A stretch of 64,000 bases of DNA from Leptospira perdikensis. GTDB taxonomy: Bacteria; Spirochaetota; Leptospiria; Leptospirales; Leptospiraceae. Positions 6,081 to 16,266 of the stretch are shown here, piece by piece. The notes below the pieces were generated by a model that searched no databases, was not told the origin of the DNA, and was given only the letters and a program-made list of their open reading frames with translations. Location: the NCBI RefSeq assembly GCF_004769575.1, contig NZ_RQGA01000003.1, positions 1 to 64,000 on the forward strand, given 5' to 3'. A program made the translations under genes and the position numbers. Position 1 is the first letter of the stretch; each line of letters begins with the position of its first letter.

Positions 6081-7949
6081 TTAATTTATCGGTATTCCTA
6101 AACTCTTTAGATTTTGATTTGAATCGACTGGTTCTATTTCTGCTCGCAAATTTCTGCCTTTTATCCCTAGAGAAAGAGGATTTTTAGGGTTTGGGAATTG
6201 ATTTCGAGATCTGGACAGAGTTTTAGTCAAAGGTTCTAACAATGTAAAAATTTGTATATGCCCTCTAACTTCCGATAAACGAAGGGCATTCCAACCATCC
6301 ACAGTAAAATCTGTATTTACTTGATAAGAAATGAGTGCTTTCACTGCATCAGTACGTCCAAAATAAGCAGCATACAACAAAGCAGACCAGCCTTCGTACA
6401 TTGCATTTGGATCTGCGCCTTGATTTAACAGGGAAATCGCTTCCTTTTCATTTCCCTCATAAATGGCAGTTATCAAAGGTTTGCCAAGCGCAGGATTGAT
6501 TTTTACTTTATCCGGTTGGGGTATAGAGGCTTCGGTAGGTGCAACTATATTGGTTTCGTTTTTTAATGAGGATACCAAAACAATCTCCAATTGATCAGCC
6601 AAACCAGTTATATCATTGACCCAACCAAATCTGCCATCCGGCAAATGAAAAAAACGAGCGGCCGATCGAAAATAGAGTCCATTACCAGGACCAAAACTTT
6701 CTGGTTTAGAAATGATAGTCCCATCTTTTTGAATGATACATGCTTCCAAACCCATCTTTGAAATTTTTGGAAACCATTTATCTTTGTCGTTACCGTCATC
6801 TGTCATCCACATAAGAAACAAATATTCTTTTCCAAACGGAACAATTCTTGGGATTCTTTCTCTTTGTTTACTAGTATTTGTTAAATAAATAGGTTTAGAA
6901 AGTATCCCATTACTTTTAATCAATAAACCAATGTCGTAGGATGACCGGTCAATATTAGAATCAAAAGTAATCCAAGTTTGCCCATCCCGTGAATATAAGT
7001 CTCCGGTGGATATAGGTACATATTGGTAAGTTTCATTAGGTCCAGCTTTCGGAACAACAATTGGTAACTCACGTTTCCGCAACGGAAAACTATCAACAAC
7101 TAAACCTCTTGGATAAGCATCTCCAACAGTTACCATTACTAATTGGTTTCCATCGTTAATAAACCTTGGTCGAAAACTATGGCTCACATTCCAGGTAAAA
7201 CCTTCTGGTGATTTACCATCAGATTTTAAAATTCGTTTGCCGCCATGATCAAATAAAGCCAGATATTCGCTTTGGTGGGTGACCCCATCATCCCACTTTC
7301 GATAGGTTGAAAAGTAAGTCGCATAATTATTGTCAGCTGTTTTTATTAAAGTTAGAGTCCCGAATACTGTGTCGATACCCTGATCGCCAACCTTTTTATA
7401 CTCTTTTGTACCCACTATTTTAGTACTGAAGATTAAATCACCAGAAGTTGTGTATTGGTTGATATAAGCAGAATGAAAATTTTTAGATTCAGAATTTCTT
7501 TTTTTCTCAATATCGAATGCGGATAATAGAACAGTTAAACCATTGGAATCTGCGATGGTATCTTCAATTCGAAAGTTTTTCAGACTTACCAACTCTCTTA
7601 ATATTTTAAAATTTGAGTTTAGACTTACTATTCTTCCATTGGAATCACCATCATTGTATGCTAGAAAATAATTATCTGAATTTATATAAACTAACTTGGG
7701 TGCCGGTATTCCATCTGACATCGCATTCGTATAAGAAGTGGGTGCAGCGGTAAAATAAGAATGGTCTGAAGGTATTTTTACCGAAATTCGTTCGGTTCTT
7801 TCGGCGATTTTCTTAAGATTCAAATTGAAATCAGAATCAGCAGAAAGAAAAAAGAATGGAAAGAGTAAAAGATAGATAGAGACGAATACAATATTTTTTA
7901 GAATACTGATATTTTTAAGATTACAACTCACATTCATTCTTTTTTTCAT
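6081..7949 (-). CDS. Secreted protein with C-terminal ankyrin repeats
   Basis: 622 residues. A basic N-terminus is followed by a hydrophobic segment (about residues 18-37) ending LSADSD, which fits a signal peptide or anchor. The middle (about 50-460) is rich in beta-like repeats with Trp/Tyr/Asp-Gly turns, possibly a propeller, without a recognised domain. Residues about 480-570 hold two to three ankyrin repeats (ITAIYEGNEKEAISLLNQGA, then LLYAAYFGRTDAVKALI, then LRLSEVRGHIQIFTLL). The tail is Pro/Asn-rich. No Shine-Dalgarno sequence is evident before ATG 7949; a second ATG lies at 7937. It is probably an envelope-located interaction protein; the exact function is not recognised. Confidence 0.75.
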   Translation of the reverse strand: MKKRMNVSCNLKNISILKNIVFVSIYLLLFPFFFLSADSDFNLNLKKIAERTERISVKIPSDHSYFTAAPTSYTNAMSDGIPAPKLVYINSDNYFLAYNDGDSNGRIVSLNSNFKILRELVSLKNFRIEDTIADSNGLTVLLSAFDIEKKRNSESKNFHSAYINQYTTSGDLIFSTKIVGTKEYKKVGDQGIDTVFGTLTLIKTADNNYATYFSTYRKWDDGVTHQSEYLALFDHGGKRILKSDGKSPEGFTWNVSHSFRPRFINDGNQLVMVTVGDAYPRGLVVDSFPLRKRELPIVVPKAGPNETYQYVPISTGDLYSRDGQTWITFDSNIDRSSYDIGLLIKSNGILSKPIYLTNTSKQRERIPRIVPFGKEYLFLMWMTDDGNDKDKWFPKISKMGLEACIIQKDGTIISKPESFGPGNGLYFRSAARFFHLPDGRFGWVNDITGLADQLEIVLVSSLKNETNIVAPTEASIPQPDKVKINPALGKPLITAIYEGNEKEAISLLNQGADPNAMYEGWSALLYAAYFGRTDAVKALISYQVNTDFTVDGWNALRLSEVRGHIQIFTLLEPLTKTLSRSRNQFPNPKNPLSLGIKGRNLRAEIEPVDSNQNLKSLGIPIN

Positions 7950-8093
7950 TGCAGAATTTTGGGAGTTTCATTAAAGAAAAACAAGAAAGAAATTTCTAAC
8001 GAGGATGATTTGAATTCGTTAACTGAATGATGTTCAAGGCGAGTGATCCGGCAAAATCATGACGGATCAGGATAGAACGATTTTTAAATAATA

Positions 8094-8113
8094 GACCCCA
8101 CAAAAGTGGGGCC
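8094..8113 (-). terminator. Terminator of the TonB-dependent receptor gene
   Basis: CCCCAC (8096-8101), loop AAAA, GTGGGG (8106-8111), just after the receptor stop at 8123. On the minus strand the stem is followed by TATTATTT. The plus-strand side is also T-rich, so it may work both ways. Confidence 0.65.
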
Positions 8114-8122
8114 TTTGTTTCC

Positions 8123-11107
8123 TTAAAACTTATAGCCCATTGACATCGAAAATGAAACCCCTTCTCGATAGGATCGGAATAGTTTCTCTTCATTGAGTAA
8201 TTCATCTTTAACATAAATTCTAAATCTTTGATCTGTTACGTTCTTTGCCGCAAATTTAAAATCCAGTTTATCATCCATTTTGTGTGAGAACACAATGTCA
8301 GTTAATCCAACTCCGCGTTCATAAGCATCAGGAGTTCCGTTTGCCCCAACAACAAAGATTCGGTCGCCAAAGTAGTTATAGTATAAACCTATCGTAGTTG
8401 TCTTTAGTTTGTTCAAATATACATCAAACTTCAAATTTGCTACAAAATCAGACTGACCTTGTAACGGTCTGCGAATGTTTGTTGGATCATAAGAAAAACT
8501 TCTATCAATAGGATCTAACAAACCAGCCTTTGAAATAGCAAACTGCTCCCAAGAGACAACATTTACGAGAGATTTGATAAAAAACACGTTAGTTTCAAAT
8601 CGAAATCGATCAAAAAATTCTCTTCGGAAATCTAGTTCCACACCGCGAATAGTTGCGCGACTTGCATTTGCGTAAGTAAAGAAAGGTGATATCTGCCCCG
8701 CAACTGGTTGTCCAATCAACTCAATTGGATTGGAAAGATCTTTATGAAATACACCGGCACCAACATAGTTTGCTCCACCCATAAAGTATTCATATCGAAA
8801 GTCAAAGTTATGGATGTAAGTCCTTTGAAGGTTTGGATTTCCTCGAATTCGATCTCCACCAAAATATGGCGTGAACGCAAAAGGAGACATTTCACGAAAA
8901 TCTGGTCTAGTCAGCGTTTGTGTATATCCAAATCGTAAATTTTGGTCCTGAAGAAATTCATAAACGAAATTCACACTTGGTAGGACGTCCTTTGTTCTAA
9001 TTTCACCAACACCGTTGTTGTCAGCAGAACAAATGTTATTCTTTACTAATAGGATTCTTTCTCCTTCTGAACCTGTATCACAACCATAACCAGGTCGTCT
9101 AACATCGAATTGTTCTTTTAGGACAAATGTTTTTACTTTTTGGTAAGAATCCTCATAGCGAGCTCCACCAATGAATCGAAATTTTGGAAATAATGGAACA
9201 TCAAATTGAGTAAAGTATGAATGTAACTTTTGATATGCATCATAAGCATTTGGTTCTACTTGTCTTTCTGAAAAAGTTCTATTTGCAAGACCTGTACTAT
9301 TCGTTCGTAAGAATTCTAAAGGATTATAAACGATTTCCCCAGGTACAGGATATAAGTCACTCGTAGTTGATCCTATATTTGATTTGGATCCAAATTCTCG
9401 AAAGGTAAATGATTTGAAGCGATCCAAAGCGGAACCACCAAATTTAAATGAAGACTTAAGTCCGTTCCATTGGTCAAAAGGAACTTCATAAGCAACACTA
9501 AAACTTCGAACAGTATCATTCGATGTGGAGTAAAACCTTGAACCATCAGGGTTATTCCCTAACCTAGTTGGAACAGTAGTTACCGGACTTGTTTGAGGTC
9601 GGCGCCATACTTGTTGTGTTAAGTTCGGCTCATCTCGTTTAGCTTCTCCATAGTTCACTTGCCAATCAAGTGTATGTGGCCTACTCAAAGAACCTAAGTT
9701 AACAGCATGTTTTCCCCCAAAACTGGAGTTAAACAACTGTCTACTAATGAAGTCATTGGTTTGAGAGAAAAATTGAAAATTATCAATGTTATTGGTTCCG
9801 ACTGATTCTCGAACTGATTTTTCTGAAGAAACTGAATAAAAATTCTTTAAGAAGAATTGTTGGCCACTCATTGGTTCATAAGCAAAGTTTAAATTGTTTC
9901 CGAACAAACGGTCTTCAACATAGATATCTGCATCTTGTGTCTGCAATGGTGATACAGTAGTTAAATCTTTAACGGATAAAGAAACAGGATTTCCTGGAAT
10001 GTATCTTATATCTTTTTGACGTCTAAAACGATAGTCTACTGAATGAGTAGTACCAAATATAACACCTAATCTCTGTCCTGATTCCGTTAACTTAAAAGTA
10101 TTTCCAACAGTTAAGTTAAAGTTTTTGTCATACGGCGCTTTCGTAGTGTCTGGTGTCCATTGTGAAGGAAAAGAAGTAGCACCGATATTGATCAACGTAG
10201 GATTAATACCACCAAAACGACTTCCTGGTTCAAAAGGTAAAAAATCCGGAACTGCTTTTACCGCAGAAGGAAGTTCTTGGTTAGAAGTTGGCCTTCCCAA
10301 AAAATCTCCACCTTCAAATGTCTGCCATTTCTTCCGAGTTGTATTTCCGTTATAACCGACTCCGAATCCAACTTTCATAGTAAATTCATCTGGATATTCT
10401 TTAGTTTCAATTTTAACAAGTCCACCAGAGAATTCTGCAGACTCTTCCGGTACGAAAGTTTTTATTACTCGGATATTCTTGATTAAATTTGCTGGGAACA
10501 AATCCAACGGTACAACCCTTTTGTCAGGTTCTGTAGAAGGTATATACGCATCATTCAAATAGGTAGAGGAATATCTTTCACCCAAACCTCGAACAAACAC
10601 ATACTTACCACCAATCAATGTAATCCCCGTGACCCTTTTGATCACATCACCAGCAGATGAATCTGGTGATTTTTTAATCGATTCTGCACCAATTGCATCG
10701 GATACTGTTGCCGATTTTTTCTGTACTTGAAGTAATGAAGCGTCCGATTCATTGATCGCTCGATCTTTAACTTCTACGGTTTGTAACACTTGAGCACCAA
10801 ATGTTACATTCATTTGACTGGGTTTTCCGGCCCCTACAACGATCGTTCTATTTTGAGGACCGTAACCATACATTTGGTATTCAACTTGATAAGTACCTGG
10901 AGGAAGTTCGAGAGTATACTTTCCGTCAAAGTCAGTCTTTGCAAATTTTTTCTCTGATCGAACAACGATTGTAGCACCAAATACTGGCTCTCCGTTTTCT
11001 GAATCAATGATAGTTCCTCGAATTGAGCCATTACTTTGAGCAAAAAGGCCAATAGAAGTAAATAGAATCAGAGTAGGCAGAATGATTATCTTCTTTATTA
11101 AGTTCAT
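8123..11107 (-). CDS. TonB-dependent outer-membrane receptor with N-terminal carboxypeptidase-regulatory-like domain
   Basis: 994 residues from ATG 11107, which has AAGGA just upstream (a longer TTG frame begins at 11125). Order: signal peptide about 1-24 (ending LFAQS); a carboxypeptidase regulatory-like beta-sandwich about 26-105 ([16 protein letters not shown], then [17 protein letters not shown]); a plug domain about 125-245 ([26 protein letters not shown]); then a long beta-barrel with aromatic strand ends, finishing in Phe (MSMGYKF), as expected for BAM insertion. Such receptors import siderophores, metals or oligomers with TonB energy. The ligand cannot be read. The gene sits with two lipoprotein genes on the same strand, suggesting surface partners. 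Confidence 0.9.
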   Translation of the reverse strand: MNLIKKIIILPTLILFTSIGLFAQSNGSIRGTIIDSENGEPVFGATIVVRSEKKFAKTDFDGKYTLELPPGTYQVEYQMYGYGPQNRTIVVGAGKPSQMNVTFGAQVLQTVEVKDRAINESDASLLQVQKKSATVSDAIGAESIKKSPDSSAGDVIKRVTGITLIGGKYVFVRGLGERYSSTYLNDAYIPSTEPDKRVVPLDLFPANLIKNIRVIKTFVPEESAEFSGGLVKIETKEYPDEFTMKVGFGVGYNGNTTRKKWQTFEGGDFLGRPTSNQELPSAVKAVPDFLPFEPGSRFGGINPTLINIGATSFPSQWTPDTTKAPYDKNFNLTVGNTFKLTESGQRLGVIFGTTHSVDYRFRRQKDIRYIPGNPVSLSVKDLTTVSPLQTQDADIYVEDRLFGNNLNFAYEPMSGQQFFLKNFYSVSSEKSVRESVGTNNIDNFQFFSQTNDFISRQLFNSSFGGKHAVNLGSLSRPHTLDWQVNYGEAKRDEPNLTQQVWRRPQTSPVTTVPTRLGNNPDGSRFYSTSNDTVRSFSVAYEVPFDQWNGLKSSFKFGGSALDRFKSFTFREFGSKSNIGSTTSDLYPVPGEIVYNPLEFLRTNSTGLANRTFSERQVEPNAYDAYQKLHSYFTQFDVPLFPKFRFIGGARYEDSYQKVKTFVLKEQFDVRRPGYGCDTGSEGERILLVKNNICSADNNGVGEIRTKDVLPSVNFVYEFLQDQNLRFGYTQTLTRPDFREMSPFAFTPYFGGDRIRGNPNLQRTYIHNFDFRYEYFMGGANYVGAGVFHKDLSNPIELIGQPVAGQISPFFTYANASRATIRGVELDFRREFFDRFRFETNVFFIKSLVNVVSWEQFAISKAGLLDPIDRSFSYDPTNIRRPLQGQSDFVANLKFDVYLNKLKTTTIGLYYNYFGDRIFVVGANGTPDAYERGVGLTDIVFSHKMDDKLDFKFAAKNVTDQRFRIYVKDELLNEEKLFRSYREGVSFSMSMGYKF

Positions 11108-11171
11108 AAATTCCTTCAGAGCCAAGCTTATAGAATTTACTGATACGTAAATGAAAAGGGATTTGAATTGA

Positions 11172-11188
11172 GTTACGTTTACGTGAAC
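11172..11188. promoter_or_regulatory. Imperfect palindrome upstream of the TonB-dependent receptor gene
   Basis: GTTACGTTTACGTGAAC has near-symmetric ACGT halves and lies about 65 bases before the receptor start. Another TACGTA lies near 11145. It could be a metal- or nutrient-responsive operator; the family is not recognised. Confidence 0.25.
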
Positions 11189-11213
11189 TAATTATTACAA
11201 AACGATTACATCA

Positions 11214-11783
11214 TTAGGGGCCTAAAACGCCAATTTTATAACCTGAATTTGTTTGAAAGATCATTTTGATTTGCTGGATAACGACTAACTTTCCTTCAAC
11301 CTTCAATTGAATACTCTTGGGTTTATATCCCATAAGACTTCCATATTGTCTTGGTTTTTCCCATACGATTGAATTGATCTGGAATGTTTTTCCTAACAAT
11401 ATTTTTGAGAGTTCAGTGAGTGCCATTGTTTCTCTTTCTTCTAACATTTTCTTGTATTCGAAAAGAGGAGTTGTATCCAACATTGTGCCCGATCCTTTGA
11501 TATTTGGAAATAAAACTGAAAGTTTTTCATTCCAAGTCACATAATGTTTTTCTGGCTTTCCAAACTTAGATATTTCTTGTAGGAAATTTGAAACGGCGAG
11601 TTCTTTTGTTTTTGAAGATTGCTCCCAATCTTTTGGATTAGCTTTGTAACCTTCTATAAGTTTGTGATCTTTTTGGATTTGAGAAATAACTTTTTGGTTT
11701 TCTTTCTCCATCTCCGCGCGCCAATCATCACGTTCGCAAAAACTAAAAAATAAAAGAAGTATATATAAAGGAAAATGTTTCAT
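11214..11783 (-). CDS. Small putative lipoprotein of the TonB-receptor locus
   Basis: 189 residues from ATG 11783. The start is chosen because it gives a compact lipoprotein signal (MKHFPLYILLLFFSFC, cleavage before Cys16). A longer GTG frame from 11810 would be encoded inside a perfect inverted repeat. The mature part begins with acidic/basic helical sequence (about 17-70) followed by mixed alpha/beta sequence, with no recognised domain. It lies between the receptor gene and the larger lipoprotein gene, all on the minus strand, so a joint role at the outer membrane is likely. Function unknown. Confidence 0.75.
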   Translation of the reverse strand: MKHFPLYILLLFFSFCERDDWRAEMEKENQKVISQIQKDHKLIEGYKANPKDWEQSSKTKELAVSNFLQEISKFGKPEKHYVTWNEKLSVLFPNIKGSGTMLDTTPLFEYKKMLEERETMALTELSKILLGKTFQINSIVWEKPRQYGSLMGYKPKSIQLKVEGKLVVIQQIKMIFQTNSGYKIGVLGP

Positions 11784-11787
11784 ATAA

Positions 11788-11816
11788 TACTTAGTGACCC
11801 ATTGGGTCACTAAGTA
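11788..11816. promoter_or_regulatory. Perfect inverted repeat between the two lipoprotein genes
   Basis: Thirteen-base arms 11788-11800 (TACTTAGTGACCC) and 11804-11816 (GGGTCACTAAGTA) flank ATT. It lies 13 bases after the stop of the larger lipoprotein gene and four bases before ATG 11783. As RNA it is a strong hairpin but without a long U tract. It may be a partial terminator, an attenuator or an operator. Confidence 0.55.
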
Positions 11817-11829
11817 AAGTTTTAATCAA

Positions 11830-13593
11830 CTATCTTGCTCGATAAACAGTCCAGCTCTTAAACCAATCAGTAGTAGCACCACCAATGTAAGTTCCGGAAA
11901 GTGACGAGATTGTTTTATAATCTGGTTTCGAATCTCCAAAACCACAATTCGCTGTTGATCCATCAGATGTGATTGGGGTAGCAGAAATTGTAGTAGAACC
12001 AGTAGGCGTGATCGCCGTAGTTTTTCCTGTTTCATAGGCTAGATTAGAAATCGTACCCGTTACTGCTGGAAAAGTTCCCGTTGTTGAAGTACTTACGGCC
12101 GCTGCATCAGCAAATCCATAAATGATCGCTCGGTTGATTGTTCCGGCAAATCCTTCACGAAGTCTCATTCCTTGACCTGCAGGGATATTTGCTCCAATTA
12201 AAGTAACGTTTGTGATGGTTGGATTTGTACATCTGTTTAAAGATCCAGAAGCACAAGATGAACCAGCACCACTTGTTGCATCAGTTCCATCCATTTCAAA
12301 ACCATGTGGATCTGTTGAAAAAGAACCACCGCAGGAAGAAGGATACTTATGACCAATTAAATTTGTCATTGTTCCAGTAAACGCTTCATCCAAGTCAAAG
12401 TCATCGTCTAGTCCACCAGTTGCTAGAAGATTAGACCAAGTTCCTGAACCTCCCCATGCTTCAAATCCATCATCAAGACCTCTATGAACTTGCACGTGGC
12501 TCAATACTGATTTAGATGCGTAGATCGAAAGGTTATTTAATTCGTCACCTGGCGCAACTTCGTTTCCTGCAAATTCAACAATGTTGTATGATAAGTTTAA
12601 GTTTTCAACATCTGAACCAAGTGCTCCACCATAACCTTGAGGAGTTGTACCTTCAGTGTTAGATGCACGTGATGCACCACTAGTTCCAATTACAACAATA
12701 CCACCCCAATCGCCAGGAAAACGAGAACCGAGTGCACTTGCTGAAGACCAACAAATTGGATCAGCTGCGGTTCCATTGGCAACTAACTTGGATCCTTGTT
12801 TAAAGAAAATAGAAGATCCTCTTTGGCCAAAAATTGCCGTACCAGGAGTTACAGTAATCGTTGCACCTGTTTCTACAAACACGGTACCTTGTAATAAGAT
12901 TCCACCAGACCACGTCTCTGATCCAGAAATGGAACCAGATTTAATTACTGGACCACCCAAAAGACGATTACCATCGCAAACATTTTCTCCGATAGTCGGG
13001 CTCACGATAGGATACTCACCCTTAACAAAAATGTTCACTGATTTTATAGTTACAGAATAACCAGCTGCGGTTACAGGGAATGCTCCCACATTAGTTCTGT
13101 TAGTTAGATCAATATTAACACCAAGTGCACCATCACCTAATGAGTTAGTGAAAGCACTTCCAGCAAGAGCTGTAACAGTTGAACAAGAAGTTGTATTATC
13201 TGCACCTACTGCTTCTACAGCGGATAAAGTGAGATTCCCTGTTAGTGAGTTTAATCGAAAACTTAATACGAATTCACCGTCAAGAGCGCCTGCTCCCGCT
13301 GCAGCTACGTATGAGTTTGTTTGACAGGTAGTAAAGTCAGAAAGTGCTGATTGCCCACTTGATAAGATTCCGCTTGTGTCAGAAACAGTAACTTTTCCGT
13401 CTTTTATCGGTAGTCCACCAGAAGTTTTCAAAGTTCCTGTTAACACCACCGTATACTCTGGTTGGTTTAACAAAAATGCCAAACCAGCGAAGAGAAGTGA
13501 GTTATCATCCTTCTTCTTTTCACAATTCACCGCAGTTAAGCCCATCATTGCTATGATAGCCAAAACTAGGCTTTTATTGATAAATTTTTTCAT
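11830..13593 (-). CDS. Beta-helix-like lipoprotein partner of a TonB-dependent receptor
   Basis: 587 residues. The signal peptide ends in lipobox LTAVNC (Cys25). AGAGG lies seven bases before ATG 13593. An N-terminal carbohydrate-binding-like segment (about 48-110) is followed by the family core: VFVETGATITVTPGT, then FPGDWGGIVVIG, then DDGFEAWGG and GLDDDFDLDEAFTG. I recognise this pattern from surface proteins of Bacteroidetes and some Proteobacteria that are encoded beside TonB-dependent receptors, with stacked beta-strands and repeated DD-x-F/D turns that may bind calcium. The substrate is unknown. The Gly/Thr/Ser-rich low-complexity C-terminus fits a surface protein. It is probably the ligand-capturing partner of the receptor downstream. 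Confidence 0.8.
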   Translation of the reverse strand: MKKFINKSLVLAIIAMMGLTAVNCEKKKDDNSLLFAGLAFLLNQPEYTVVLTGTLKTSGGLPIKDGKVTVSDTSGILSSGQSALSDFTTCQTNSYVAAAGAGALDGEFVLSFRLNSLTGNLTLSAVEAVGADNTTSCSTVTALAGSAFTNSLGDGALGVNIDLTNRTNVGAFPVTAAGYSVTIKSVNIFVKGEYPIVSPTIGENVCDGNRLLGGPVIKSGSISGSETWSGGILLQGTVFVETGATITVTPGTAIFGQRGSSIFFKQGSKLVANGTAADPICWSSASALGSRFPGDWGGIVVIGTSGASRASNTEGTTPQGYGGALGSDVENLNLSYNIVEFAGNEVAPGDELNNLSIYASKSVLSHVQVHRGLDDGFEAWGGSGTWSNLLATGGLDDDFDLDEAFTGTMTNLIGHKYPSSCGGSFSTDPHGFEMDGTDATSGAGSSCASGSLNRCTNPTITNVTLIGANIPAGQGMRLREGFAGTINRAIIYGFADAAAVSTSTTGTFPAVTGTISNLAYETGKTTAITPTGSTTISATPITSDGSTANCGFGDSKPDYKTISSLSGTYIGGATTDWFKSWTVYRAR

Positions 13594-13755
13594 TTTAAAT
13601 CCTCTTTCGAAAAACTCGAATTTGTTTGGCTAGCGGGTCTTCCCGAAAGGGGTTCGTAAAAATTCTCCCTCTAGCTACAGGAAACTATGTTCTTTATTTG
13701 TTACAAGGGAATGACAAGCCGGTGAAGGTTGTATGAAGGTTTGGTTAAAGGAGGA

Positions 13756-14013
13756 TTAACGTTTGATTCGTTGTAAGATTTTTACGAGGTTACTTTTGAT
13801 TCGGCGGATTTGGTCAGGAGTTAGTTGGAGGTCTCCTTTTTCAGCTTTTTCAATAACAAGTTCTGCTTTTGTAATAAAGGTAACTGCTTCTTCATCAATT
13901 GCTTCTTTTGATTTTTGTTTTTCTCGGTAGGCATCTAAAACCTTTTGTACGTCCAAAAGTTCTTTAGAAATCCCACCGATCGTTATGTTCAGTTCAACTA
14001 TGTTTTCATCCAT
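13756..14013 (-). CDS. Small coiled-coil hypothetical protein
   Basis: 85 residues, almost entirely helical, with heptad-like Leu/Ile/Val spacing and many Lys/Glu. No signal peptide or metal motif. It lies 49 bases after the mltG stop on the same strand, so it may be the last gene of the murB-mltG run. I do not recognise a family. Confidence 0.65.
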   Translation of the reverse strand: MDENIVELNITIGGISKELLDVQKVLDAYREKQKSKEAIDEEAVTFITKAELVIEKAEKGDLQLTPDQIRRIKSNLVKILQRIKR

Positions 14014-14062
14014 TGTAGATTAATATTCGATACTATAATTGTTAACTTAAACGTTCTTGTTG

Positions 14063-15085
14063 TTATTGATATAAAACATCTATAAATTTCTTTTTTGCAT
14101 CCAAATGTTCTTTGAATGTCGCAGAAAAATAATGAGAACCATCTGGTTTTAATAAAAAGAATAACTTATCTGATTTTACTGGTTTGAAAGACGCTTCTAA
14201 GGCCGGTAAACCAGGATTAGAAATAGGTCCCGGTGGCCATCCGCCATTGATGTATGTATTGTATGGAGATACAATTTTTAGATCGGATTCAAAGAGTCTT
14301 TTTTTGGGTTTATCAAATAAATATTGGATGGTCGCACAAGATTCCAAATTAATATTTTTTTCAATCCGAGTGAGAAAAACACCTGCCATCATTGGCCTTT
14401 CTTCTTTTCTTACAGCTTCTCTCTCTACAATTGATGCAAGAACCACACGAAAATGTAGGTCGGCCGGTTTGATGTCTTTTGCCTCTGGAATGGATTCTAG
14501 TTTTTTATAGAATCGTTTGATCATCATCTCTGTGATTCTTTCCAAAGGATAATTCAAAGGAACTGAATAAGTTTCAGGAAATAAATATCCCTCTAATGTT
14601 TTTGCTGGAATATTGTATTTTGTAAGTAATGCCTGGCTTTGAGCCACTTTCAAAAATTCTTCTCTGGAGATGGCGAGTTTTTTGGAAACCAACAAGTCTC
14701 CAATCTGACGATTGTTATATCCTTCTGGAACAGTAAAATTAACTAGTTTCACTTTACCTGAGATGATGACATCTAGAATTTTACGTGAACTCATTCCGTC
14801 ATTGATGTCATAAACACCTTGTTTGATTTTATTTCCGGCCCTAGTAAACTTCATTAAATAATTGAAGTATACGGACGATTTAATCATTCCTGCAGCAGCT
14901 AACTCTCTTACTACACTCGAAGATGGTTCTCCTGAATCGATGATGAGTTCATATTTATTTTGACCATCGCCCACTGCCCCACCTTTGATTTCGTCGACAA
15001 CGAAAAATCCAATTAAGGCCAAAACCAGCAGTAAAGAAACACCAAGTCCTGATAGAATCAGGTATTTTTTAAGTTTCGAGTTCAT
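14063..15085 (-). CDS. mltG: Endolytic murein transglycosylase MltG (YceG family)
   Basis: 340 residues. It has a short cytoplasmic tail, one membrane span (about 9-28), a LysM-like region, and the YceG catalytic domain. The catalytic Glu is in LASIVEREAV; the hallmark SPYNTYINGGWPPGPISNPG follows, and FSATFKEHLDAKK closes the domain. MltG cuts nascent glycan strands at the inner membrane and sets their length. It lies 45 bases downstream of murB on the same strand, so the two cell-wall genes are probably co-transcribed. GGGGATGGA precedes ATG 15085. Confidence 0.95.
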   Translation of the reverse strand: MNSKLKKYLILSGLGVSLLLVLALIGFFVVDEIKGGAVGDGQNKYELIIDSGEPSSSVVRELAAAGMIKSSVYFNYLMKFTRAGNKIKQGVYDINDGMSSRKILDVIISGKVKLVNFTVPEGYNNRQIGDLLVSKKLAISREEFLKVAQSQALLTKYNIPAKTLEGYLFPETYSVPLNYPLERITEMMIKRFYKKLESIPEAKDIKPADLHFRVVLASIVEREAVRKEERPMMAGVFLTRIEKNINLESCATIQYLFDKPKKRLFESDLKIVSPYNTYINGGWPPGPISNPGLPALEASFKPVKSDKLFFLLKPDGSHYFSATFKEHLDAKKKFIDVLYQ

Positions 15086-15130
15086 TCCATCCCCATTCTC
15101 TTTGTTATATCGACAATTACCAAATCTTTT

Positions 15131-16216
15131 TTAGGGTCTTACGACCGGTTCCATTTCCAATCGAACAGAAAATTTTTCAAATACACTCCGTCTGACCGAT
15201 TCGGCCATTTCCAGTAGTGCAGCTGTTGTTCCTGCTATATTGATTAGACCCAAACAATGGTTCTCTGAGATACCCACCCCACCCGGATATTTCGTTCCTT
15301 TTTGAATTCCTGAGTTTTCAATAAGCCACGCTGCAGAAATTTTTTTAAATCCCGGTGATTCCGGATATACCGGCGGGTTTTCAAAACCAAGATCTTCTGC
15401 GGTTTTCAAAAATTGTCCGGTTTCCTCATCCGATAAAATGGGGTTAGTAAAAAAAGATCCCGCAGAACGAGTGTTTGGATCATTTTCATCCAACACCATA
15501 GACTTTTTCTTTCTCAGTTGAATCACTAAACTTCTCAGGGTTTCCATTTGGAAACTGCGAAGTTCCAGACCAGATATCTCTTTCGAGAGATTTTCAGATT
15601 TGTATTTTTCCCATGCTTTTTGTACTTCTGGGTAACGCAAACTGGGTGCAGCTATTTTTGACAATTGAAATGTAACAGAAATTACAATATAGTCTTGGTA
15701 AATTCCCGATTTAAACTCACTATTTCGATAACGAAACTTACAATCTTCATTGGAAATAATTATAATTTCACCAGACGGTTTCATACATTCCACTTTTAAA
15801 ATAGAATCTTTTACCTCTTGGCCATAAGCACCAATATTTTGAATGGGAGATGCACCTACAGAACCAGGAATTCCGGAAAGGCACTCAATTCCAGCTAATC
15901 CTTGTTTTACTGCATATTCAACAAAATGATCCCAAGGTACGCCTGCCCCAACTTGAAAAATTGTATGGTTGTCATCAGTATCTAAACAACGAATACCTGG
16001 AATTTGTATTTGAAGGACAACTCCCGGAAATCCAGAATCTCTGAATATGGTATTGGAGCCGCCACCCAAAATCACAAAGGATATGTTTTCAGTTTTGCAG
16101 AATGTAAGTGCCTTTCTGAGATCTTCTGTGGTCTTTATAGAAATTAAAAATTTTGCTTCACCACCCAGACGAAACGTCGTAAGCGGAGCCAAGGGAATAC
16201 TATTTTGGACAAGCAT
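15131..16216 (-). CDS. murB: UDP-N-acetylenolpyruvoylglucosamine reductase MurB
   Basis: 361 residues from ATG 16216 (a TTG frame reaches 16240). It catalyses the NADPH-dependent second step of UDP-MurNAc synthesis. Visible signatures: LTTFRLGGEA near the start; the FAD-binding VILGGGSNTIF; GIECLSGIPGSVGASPIQNIGAYG; and, near the C-terminus, RSAGSFFTNP with the catalytic Ser, and AAWLIENSG. The final region (GVGISENHCLGLIN) is a normal MurB end. It is upstream of mltG on the same strand. Confidence 0.96.
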   Translation of the reverse strand: MLVQNSIPLAPLTTFRLGGEAKFLISIKTTEDLRKALTFCKTENISFVILGGGSNTIFRDSGFPGVVLQIQIPGIRCLDTDDNHTIFQVGAGVPWDHFVEYAVKQGLAGIECLSGIPGSVGASPIQNIGAYGQEVKDSILKVECMKPSGEIIIISNEDCKFRYRNSEFKSGIYQDYIVISVTFQLSKIAAPSLRYPEVQKAWEKYKSENLSKEISGLELRSFQMETLRSLVIQLRKKKSMVLDENDPNTRSAGSFFTNPILSDEETGQFLKTAEDLGFENPPVYPESPGFKKISAAWLIENSGIQKGTKYPGGVGISENHCLGLINIAGTTAALLEMAESVRRSVFEKFSVRLEMEPVVRP

Positions 16217-16266
16217 AGTTCCAATAAAAAGTTTCCGCAAAAATCGTAAGTAAGAAAATCAGTCTT

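Noticed and set aside
12656..13060. 134-codon plus-strand frame
   Set aside because: It is antisense to the beta-helix-like lipoprotein, Pro/Ala-rich and without domain; a shadow frame.
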